NCBI GenBank assembly: GCA_964480735.1
Contig: CAYZQS010000001.1
Span: forward strand, 33,777 to 97,776
Reading direction: 5' to 3'
Origin: UBA5972 sp964480735
GTDB taxonomy: Bacteria > Pseudomonadota > Alphaproteobacteria > Rhodobacterales > Rhodobacteraceae
DNA length: 64,000 bases
Shown: positions 58,846-64,000 of the stretch, one piece after another
How the letters are laid out: each line of letters begins with the position of its first letter
Numbering within the stretch: the first letter of the stretch is position 1
Position numbers and translations under genes: made by a program
The notes under the pieces: generated by a model
Told to the model about the DNA's origin: nothing
Seen by the model: only the letters and a program-made list of their open reading frames with translations
Databases searched by the model: none

Positions 58846-60882
58846 CTACGCCACGTAGGCATTCATGGTCAAAAGCTCATATTCCGCCACCTGCTCGGCG
58901 TCCTGATTAAACAGCGTGACCGCCCAGCGTACTTCGCCGTAGTCCTCGTTGCGCCGGGTTTTGCGTTTCACACTCAGGCGCACGGAAATACTGTCTCCGG
59001 GGCTGACCGGCTTTTGAAAGCTCAGATTGGTCAAGCCGGTGTTGGCCAGCACCGGTCCCGGGTCGGGCATAACAAACAGACCCGCGGCAAAGGATAGCAA
59101 GAGATACCCGTGGGCAACCCGGCCACCAAAAAACGGGTTCGCCGCGGCCGCCTCCTGATCCATATGCGCGTAAAACGTATCACCGGTGAAATGGGCGAAA
59201 TGTTCGATGTCTTCAAGGTTGATGGTGCGGGGGCGGGTGTGGATGGTTTCGCCGATTTCCAGATCGTCAAAGGCCTTGGTGAACGGGTGCGCCTTTGTCT
59301 TCACTTCCGTCGCGCCCTTCACCATGTTACCGCCAACCGCCGTCAGAATATCGGGGCTGCCCTGCACCGACGTGCGCTGCATATAGTGCAGGACTGCGCG
59401 GATGCCGCCCAGTTCCTCGCCCCCGCCCGCCCGTCCGGGGCCGCCGTGGGTCATGTGCGGCAAAGGTGCGCCATGCCCGGTGCTTTCCCCCATGGAGGCG
59501 CGGTTGTTAAAATATAGCCGCCCGTGCCAGGCGGCCGACCCCAACGTCATCTCGCGGGCCACCGCAGCGTCGTTGGTTATGACCGACGCCACCAGTGATC
59601 CACCGCCGCGGTTTAACAACGCACAGGCATGGGGCACATCGTGGTAGGGCATCAATGTCGCCACGGGACCAAACGCCTCTACCGCGTGCACATCATGTGC
59701 CCCATCGGGATCGTCGCAGGATAACAGCATGGGCGGTAAAAACGCGCCCTCATGGGTGTTGGCACCTTCCACCTGAAAATTCGCCGGATCGCCAAAGACA
59801 ACGCGGGATTCTTCTGACAGTACCGCCAGTTTTTCCAAAACGTCAGCCTTTTGTTCGGCAGAGGCCAATGCACCCATTTGGGTGGTTTTCAGCGCCGGAT
59901 CGCCGATGACGGTTTTGGCCAGCCGCGCGGAAATCGCATCTGACAGAGGATCGATCAGATCGGCAGGCACAATCATCCGCCGGATGGCCGTGCATTTTTG
60001 CCCGGCTTTGGCGGTCATTTCGCGCACCGCTTCCTTGACGAACAAATCAAACTCGGGCGAGCTCATATCCGCGTCCGGCCCCAGAACGCTGGCGTTCAGG
60101 CTGTCCTGTTCCGACGAAAACCGCACCGCGTTTTTCAGCAGGCGCGGGGAAGAGCGCAATTTCAACGCGGTATCGGCTGAGCCGGTAAAACAAACACTGT
60201 CTTGTGGGCCCAACAGATCCAGCAGATTGCCGGTGTGACCCGCCACAAGCTGAAATGAACCCGCGGGAAATATCCCGCTGTCCACCATCATCCGCATGCA
60301 GGCCTCGGTGACATAGCAGGTGGACGTGGCCGGTTTCACAATCGCCGGAACCCCGGCAAGCAGGCACGGCGCCAGTTTTTCCAGCATCCCCCAGACCGGG
60401 AAGTTAAAGGCATTGATGTGCACCGAAACGCCCAGCATCGGCGTGCAGATGTGCTGGCCAACAAACGTGCCCTGCCGCGACAGCATTTCCACCTCGCCGT
60501 CCAGATAAATCTTCTCGTCCGGCATCTCGCGGCGGCCTTTGGAGGCAAAAACCAGCATGGTGCCGATACCGCCGTCAATGTCGATTTTATTGTCGCTGCG
60601 GGTGGCCCCGGTCATGAACGACAGCTGGTTCAGGTCTTCTTTGCGCTCCTGAAGATAAAGCGCCAGCGCCTTCAGTTTCCGCGCCCGGTCGTGAAATGTC
60701 ATTTCTCGCAGGGCCGGACCGCCGCTGTTGCGGGCAAAATCGGACATCGCCTGAAAGTTCAGCGCGCCGCTGCCTGCCTGTGCGATCAGCTTGCCGGTCA
60801 CTGCGCTGTGGATATCGGCAAGTTTGCCTGACGGGGCGATCCAAGCGCCATTGGCGTAGCTGTGCACCTGCATGATCGGCAT
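58846..60882 (-). CDS. paaZ: Oxepin-CoA hydrolase/3-oxo-5,6-dehydrosuberyl-CoA semialdehyde dehydrogenase
   Basis: This 678-residue fusion opens the oxepin ring of phenylacetate catabolism. Its N-terminal aldehyde dehydrogenase domain (about 1-520) has S-E-Q-D-S-L-N and the catalytic Cys in A-G-Q-K-C-T-A-I. The C-terminal MaoC-type hydratase domain has F-T-G-D-T-F-Y-A-H and N-P-F-F-G-G-R-V-A-H-G. The start is ATG at 60882 after GGAGACGG; the frame upstream to 61140 is intergenic. It is divergent from paaI. Confidence 0.95.
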   Translation of the reverse strand: MPIMQVHSYANGAWIAPSGKLADIHSAVTGKLIAQAGSGALNFQAMSDFARNSGGPALREMTFHDRARKLKALALYLQERKEDLNQLSFMTGATRSDNKIDIDGGIGTMLVFASKGRREMPDEKIYLDGEVEMLSRQGTFVGQHICTPMLGVSVHINAFNFPVWGMLEKLAPCLLAGVPAIVKPATSTCYVTEACMRMMVDSGIFPAGSFQLVAGHTGNLLDLLGPQDSVCFTGSADTALKLRSSPRLLKNAVRFSSEQDSLNASVLGPDADMSSPEFDLFVKEAVREMTAKAGQKCTAIRRMIVPADLIDPLSDAISARLAKTVIGDPALKTTQMGALASAEQKADVLEKLAVLSEESRVVFGDPANFQVEGANTHEGAFLPPMLLSCDDPDGAHDVHAVEAFGPVATLMPYHDVPHACALLNRGGGSLVASVITNDAAVAREMTLGSAAWHGRLYFNNRASMGESTGHGAPLPHMTHGGPGRAGGGEELGGIRAVLHYMQRTSVQGSPDILTAVGGNMVKGATEVKTKAHPFTKAFDDLEIGETIHTRPRTINLEDIEHFAHFTGDTFYAHMDQEAAAANPFFGGRVAHGYLLLSFAAGLFVMPDPGPVLANTGLTNLSFQKPVSPGDSISVRLSVKRKTRRNEDYGEVRWAVTLFNQDAEQVAEYELLTMNAYVA

Positions 60883-60985
60883 GATCCGTCTCCAAATTGT
60901 TGCAGTTCCGCATATGATGCGCGCGCTATTGACCATCAGATTGGACCATGCAATTTCTTTTGGCAACCAACCGCAAAGGCCCGCC

Positions 60986-61411
60986 ATGACCCCGCAGGAA
61001 CGCGCAAAAAAAACCGCCGCCATAATGTGGGAAAACGATGCGGCCTCCAAAGGGATCGGAATCGACTTTGAATCTGTCGCACCCGGCAGCGCCAAATTGT
61101 CGTTGCAGGTGGAAAAACGCCACTTGAACGGCCACTTCATCTGTCACGGCGGAACTATTTTCACCCTTGCGGACACGGCATTTGCCTTTGCCTGCAACAG
61201 CTACAACGAAAACACACTCGCCCAGCACAATTTTATCACCTATCTATCACCGGCCCGCGAGAACGATCGCTTGACGGCCACGGCCTGTGAAGTCAGCAAA
61301 TCCGGGCGCAGCGGGATTTATGATGTGGTGGTGGCTGCGGAAGATGGCAGGGTGGTCGCGCAGTTTCGCGGCCATTCCCGCCAGATCAAGGGGCGGCATT
61401 TTGACGAATAA
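60986..61411 (+). CDS. paaI: Hydroxyphenylacetyl-CoA thioesterase
   Basis: This 141-residue hotdog thioesterase has N-G-H-F-I-C-H-G-G-T-I-F-T-L-A-D-T-A-F-A, the canonical PaaI active region, and Y-L-S-P-A-R. It hydrolyses dead-end hydroxylated CoA esters. ATG at 60986 follows the family start M-T-P-Q-E-R-A. It is 12 bases before the thiolase gene. Confidence 0.95.
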   Translation: MTPQERAKKTAAIMWENDAASKGIGIDFESVAPGSAKLSLQVEKRHLNGHFICHGGTIFTLADTAFAFACNSYNENTLAQHNFITYLSPARENDRLTATACEVSKSGRSGIYDVVVAAEDGRVVAQFRGHSRQIKGRHFDE

Positions 61412-61423
61412 GGGGAAAGCCAT

Positions 61424-62469
61424 ATGAACCACGCCTATCTGTGCGAGGGCCTGCGCACGCCCATTGGCCGCTTTGGTGGTGCGTTAAGTTCTGTACGCCC
61501 GGACGATATGCTGGCGGATGTGATAAAAGCGGTTATGGCGACTGTTCCGGGGCTTGCGGCCGACGCAATTGACGACGTTATCATGGGGTGCGCCAACGGG
61601 GCCGGCGAAGACAACCGCAACGTGGCGCGGATGGCCACGTTGTTGGCGGGGCTGCCTGACAGCGTGCCGGGGCTGACCGTTAACCGCCTTTGCGGCTCTG
61701 GTCTTAACGCCGTCGGTCTGGCGGCGCAGACCATTCAAACCGGCGCTGCCGAGGTCATTCTGGCAGGCGGCGTGGAAAGCATGAGCCGCGCGCCGCTGGT
61801 CATGCCCAAAGCTGATGTTGCTTTTTCGCGCCAAGCGGAAATTTACGATACCACCCTTGGCTGGCGGTTTGTGAACCGGCGGATGAAGGCGGAATACGGC
61901 ATCGAGTCCATGCCTGAAACGGCAGAGAATGTGGCGGAACAATTCCAGATTTCCCGCGAGGATCAGGACGCTTTTGCACGGCGTTCGCAGGAACGGGCAG
62001 CGGCGGCGATTGGCAACGGTCGGCTGGCGCAGGAGATCACGCCTGTCACCTTGCCGCAACGCAAAGGCGATGCGAAAATCGTTGAAACCGACGAGCATCC
62101 CCGCCTAAGCCCGATTGCAAAACTGGCGGCACTGCCAACGCCGTTTCGCGAAAACGGAACCGTGACGGCGGGCAATGCCTCTGGTGTGAACGACGGCGCG
62201 GCGGCGCTGATTGTCGCTTCCGAGGCTGCGGTAAAGAAATACAATCTGACACCCAAAACCCGCATCACCGGCATGGCGGTTGCCGGGGTGCCGCCGCGGA
62301 TTATGGGNNNNNNNNNNNNNNNNNNNNNNNNNNNNNNNNNNNNNNNNNNNNNNNNNNNNNNNNNNNNNNNNNNNNNNNNNNNNNNNNNNNNNNNNNNNNN
62401 NNNNNNNCGCTGTGCACCATGTGTATTGGGGTTGGTCAGGGGATTTCATTGATGATGGAGGCGGTGTGA
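61424..62469 (+). CDS. paaJ: 3-oxoadipyl-CoA/3-oxo-5,6-dehydrosuberyl-CoA thiolase, with internal gap
   Basis: A thiolase with the N-terminal R-T-P-I-G-R-F-G-G and the acyl-accepting Cys in N-R-L-C-G-S-G-L-N-A-V (near residue 90). The gap 62308-62407 removes the segment with the catalytic H-P and G-H-P-V-G-A-S-G motifs. After the gap the normal C-terminus L-C-T-M-C-I-G-V-G-Q-G-I resumes in another frame and ends at 62469. Compared with 400-residue thiolases about 85-90 residues are missing, so the gap is really about 260 bases. Confidence 0.92.
62308..62407. other. Assembly gap (100 N) inside paaJ
   Basis: Exactly 100 unknown bases. The protein comparison predicts about 260 missing bases, so frames computed straight through the gap are wrong. 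Confidence 0.95.
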
Positions 62470-62503
62470 CGGAAATTGGACCAGTGATTGACACCCTAAC
62501 CAA

Positions 62504-62563
62504 GGACTGCGCCCGGCCTGGAAGGAAGCGAAGCGCCCTCCGGGGGGAGGTCGGGCGCTGTCC
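62504..62563. repeat. 60-bp palindromic intergenic element, copy B (paaJ-paaK)
   Basis: It is the reverse-orientation relative of the element at 21175-21235. Arms GCGCCCGGCCT and AGGTCGGGCGC pair with one mismatch and the centre holds GCGAAGCGCCC. It lies between paaJ and paaK. Confidence 0.75.
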
Positions 62564-62580
62564 GGGCAAAGGGCCCGGAC
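62560..62580 (+). terminator. Hairpin after the palindromic element
   Basis: GTCCGGGC and GCCCGGAC form a perfect 8-bp stem around AAAGG. No T-run follows; it may reduce read-through before paaK. Confidence 0.45.
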
Positions 62581-62632
62581 GGGTTTGTAATAACGCATTT
62601 GCCAAATACAACAATTCAACCAAGATACTTAT

Positions 62633-63943
62633 ATGAAAGACCTGACCCCACCAAAATCCTCGCTTGAAGCGATCGAAATCGCCTCGCGCGATGAAATCGG
62701 CGCATTGCAGCTGGAACGCATGAAATGGTCGTTGAACCACGCTTACAAAAATGTGCCGCATTACAAAGCCGCGTTCGACACCGCAGGCGTACACCCGGAC
62801 GACCTGAAATCCTTGTCTGACCTCGCGCGGTTCCCCTTTACCGTCAAAAAAGACCTGCGCGACAACTACCCCTTTGGCATGTTTGCCGTGCCGCAAGATC
62901 AGATCACCCGCGTCCATGCCTCGTCCGGCACCACCGGCCAGCCGACGGTGGTTGGTTATACCGCCAAAGACATCGACACCTGGGCCAGCGTGGTCGCCCG
63001 TTCCCTGCGCGCCAGTGGCGTCAGGCCCGGCGACATGTTGCACAACGCTTATGGTTACGGGCTGTTTACCGGCGGTCTGGGGGCGCACGGCGGGGCAGAG
63101 AAACTGGGCTGCACCGTCGTGCCTGTGTCCGGCGGTATGACGCCCCGGCAGGTGACCCTGATCGAGGATTTTTGCGCCAGGGCGATCATGGTTACACCGT
63201 CTTATATGCTGTCGATATTGGACGAATACCACGCGCAGGGGCGTGATCCCCGGCAAAGCCCGCTGAACGTCGGCATCTTTGGCGCGGAGCCCTGGACCAA
63301 CGCCATGCGGGCCGAAGTGGAACAGGCATTTGATATGCACGCGGTTGATATTTACGGGCTGTCAGAGGTCATTGGGCCGGGGGTGGCCAATGAGTGTGTG
63401 GAGGTCAAAGACGGGCTGCATGTGTGGGAAGACCATTTTTACCCCGAAGTGATCGACCCTGAAACCGGTGCGGTGCTGCCGGATGGCAAGATGGGTGAAT
63501 TGGTGTTCACATCCCTGACCAAAGAAGCCTTCCCGATCATCCGCTACCGCACCCGCGACCTGACGCGGCTGTTGCCGGGCACCGCACGGACCATGCGGCG
63601 CATGGAAAAAATCACCGGCCGGACGGACGACATGATTATCCTGCGCGGCGTCAATGTGTTTCCGACCCAGATTGAGGAACAGCTGATGACGGTCAAAGAC
63701 CTTGCCCCGCATTTTCAGATCGAGCTGATCCGCAAGGGGCGTATGGACGCGATGGTCGTGCATGTGGAAGGTGCGGCCAGCGCCTCGTCTGAATCGGCAA
63801 GACAGGCCGCGGCCACCACCCTGTCAAACCGCATCAAATCTGTTGTTGGGATTACCACGGAAGTGCGGGCTGCCCCGCCCGGATCCGTTGACCGCTCGCA
63901 GGGCAAAGCCGTGCGGGTGGTGGACAACCGGCCTGAAAAATAG
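62633..63943 (+). CDS. paaK: Phenylacetate-CoA ligase
   Basis: This 436-residue adenylate-forming ligase activates phenylacetate to phenylacetyl-CoA, the entry step of the pathway. The AMP-binding S-S-G-T-T-G-Q-P-T-V-V (near 100), the G-L-S-E-V-I-G-P-G region and the C-terminal M-I-I-L-R-G-V-N-V-F-P-T are all visible. It follows the palindromic element and appears to start at ATG 62633. The gene is complete, with 57 bases of non-coding tail to the window end. Confidence 0.96.
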   Translation: MKDLTPPKSSLEAIEIASRDEIGALQLERMKWSLNHAYKNVPHYKAAFDTAGVHPDDLKSLSDLARFPFTVKKDLRDNYPFGMFAVPQDQITRVHASSGTTGQPTVVGYTAKDIDTWASVVARSLRASGVRPGDMLHNAYGYGLFTGGLGAHGGAEKLGCTVVPVSGGMTPRQVTLIEDFCARAIMVTPSYMLSILDEYHAQGRDPRQSPLNVGIFGAEPWTNAMRAEVEQAFDMHAVDIYGLSEVIGPGVANECVEVKDGLHVWEDHFYPEVIDPETGAVLPDGKMGELVFTSLTKEAFPIIRYRTRDLTRLLPGTARTMRRMEKITGRTDDMIILRGVNVFPTQIEEQLMTVKDLAPHFQIELIRKGRMDAMVVHVEGAASASSESARQAAATTLSNRIKSVVGITTEVRAAPPGSVDRSQGKAVRVVDNRPEK

Positions 63944-64000
63944 CCGGTGCACTTTAGTGAACCGGACGGAATATCTGCACCGCTCAGCTGTCGCAATTTT

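Noticed and set aside
61424..62452. Thiolase ending R-C-A-P-C-V-L-G at 62452
   Set aside because: This is the wrong frame after the gap. The correct frame gives the usual thiolase C-terminus ending at 62469.
62105..63340. 411-residue minus-strand frame over paaJ and paaK
   Set aside because: Shadow of paaK and crosses the N gap; no domain signature and opposite to strong genes.

Overview
The window is 64 kb of a Rhodobacterales (Roseobacter-group) alphaproteobacterial chromosome, probably from a draft or metagenome-derived assembly. Support for this comes from the mdh-sucCDAB-lpd cluster, a FYDLN-acid protein, an ALDH16-type dehydrogenase next to deoC, a glnK-amtB pair, zur-znu, and a complete-looking paaABCDE operon. 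Four runs of exactly 100 N (16636-16735, 18614-18713, 22188-22287, 62308-62407) are scaffold gaps of unknown true length. They damage sucB, sucA, a PhnB-like gene and a thiolase. No insertion sequence, prophage, CRISPR array or rRNA operon was seen.

Layout. (1) 1-11.5 kb: an accessory catabolic locus of two divergent, tightly coupled operons around an RpiR-type regulator. Leftward: an FAD/GcvT demethylase of the dimethylglycine dehydrogenase type, an MDR oxidoreductase, three tandem enolase-superfamily paralogues and a class III aminotransferase cut by the window edge. Rightward: the regulator, a Rieske oxygenase, a single-cysteine Asp/Glu-racemase-fold protein, a sulfotransferase-fold protein and a carboxymuconolactone decarboxylase-like protein. 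The middle enolase paralogue closely resembles the 4-hydroxyproline-betaine 2-epimerase HpbD, so the locus probably degrades a quaternary-amine (betaine) osmolyte. Its gene set is not one I know as a described whole. (2) 11.5-13.8 kb: tRNA-Ala(GGC), a FYDLN-acid zinc-ribbon protein, a YgjP-type metallopeptidase and a GntR/FCD regulator. (3) 14-24.7 kb: leftward TCA-cycle cluster mdh, sucC, sucD, sucA, sucB, lpd, with a small VOC/zinc-ribbon cassette between sucB and lpd. A 36-bp palindrome before sucC carries twice the decamer that forms the core of the operator-like palindrome before the GntR gene.

(4) 24.9-36.8 kb: a secreted small protein, a CitE-like lyase with an AhpD-like partner, an APH-fold kinase divergent from deoC-ALDH16, an aquaporin, yaaA, a DUF2937 protein, recQ and rsmD. 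(5) 36.8-44.3 kb: a rubredoxin/ferredoxin-reductase-like flavoprotein, a Prx5 peroxiredoxin, soxR divergent from a VOC protein through a textbook 19-bp-spacer MerR-type promoter, a 120-bp tandem 24-nt repeat, phhB, an N-acyltransferase, a glycerophosphodiesterase, a RidA-family protein and mlaA-mlaC. (6) 44.3-53.8 kb: a class A penicillin-binding protein, glnK-amtB, a class II aldolase, zur-znuC-znuB divergent from znuA across a Zur box, and an ArsR/SRPBCC/YciI stress-type group. (7) 53.8-64 kb: phenylacetate degradation, with paaABCDE and paaZ-paaX on the minus strand and two PaaI-type thioesterases, a PaaJ-type thiolase and paaK on the plus strand. paaF, paaG and paaH are not in the window.

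Several intergenic sequences recur: a 23-nt motif followed by a hairpin (three copies), a 60-bp palindromic element (two copies) and an alphaproteobacterial palindromic repeat. Start codons were chosen from Shine-Dalgarno sequences, operon overlaps and family length, so many genes begin downstream of the longest open frame.
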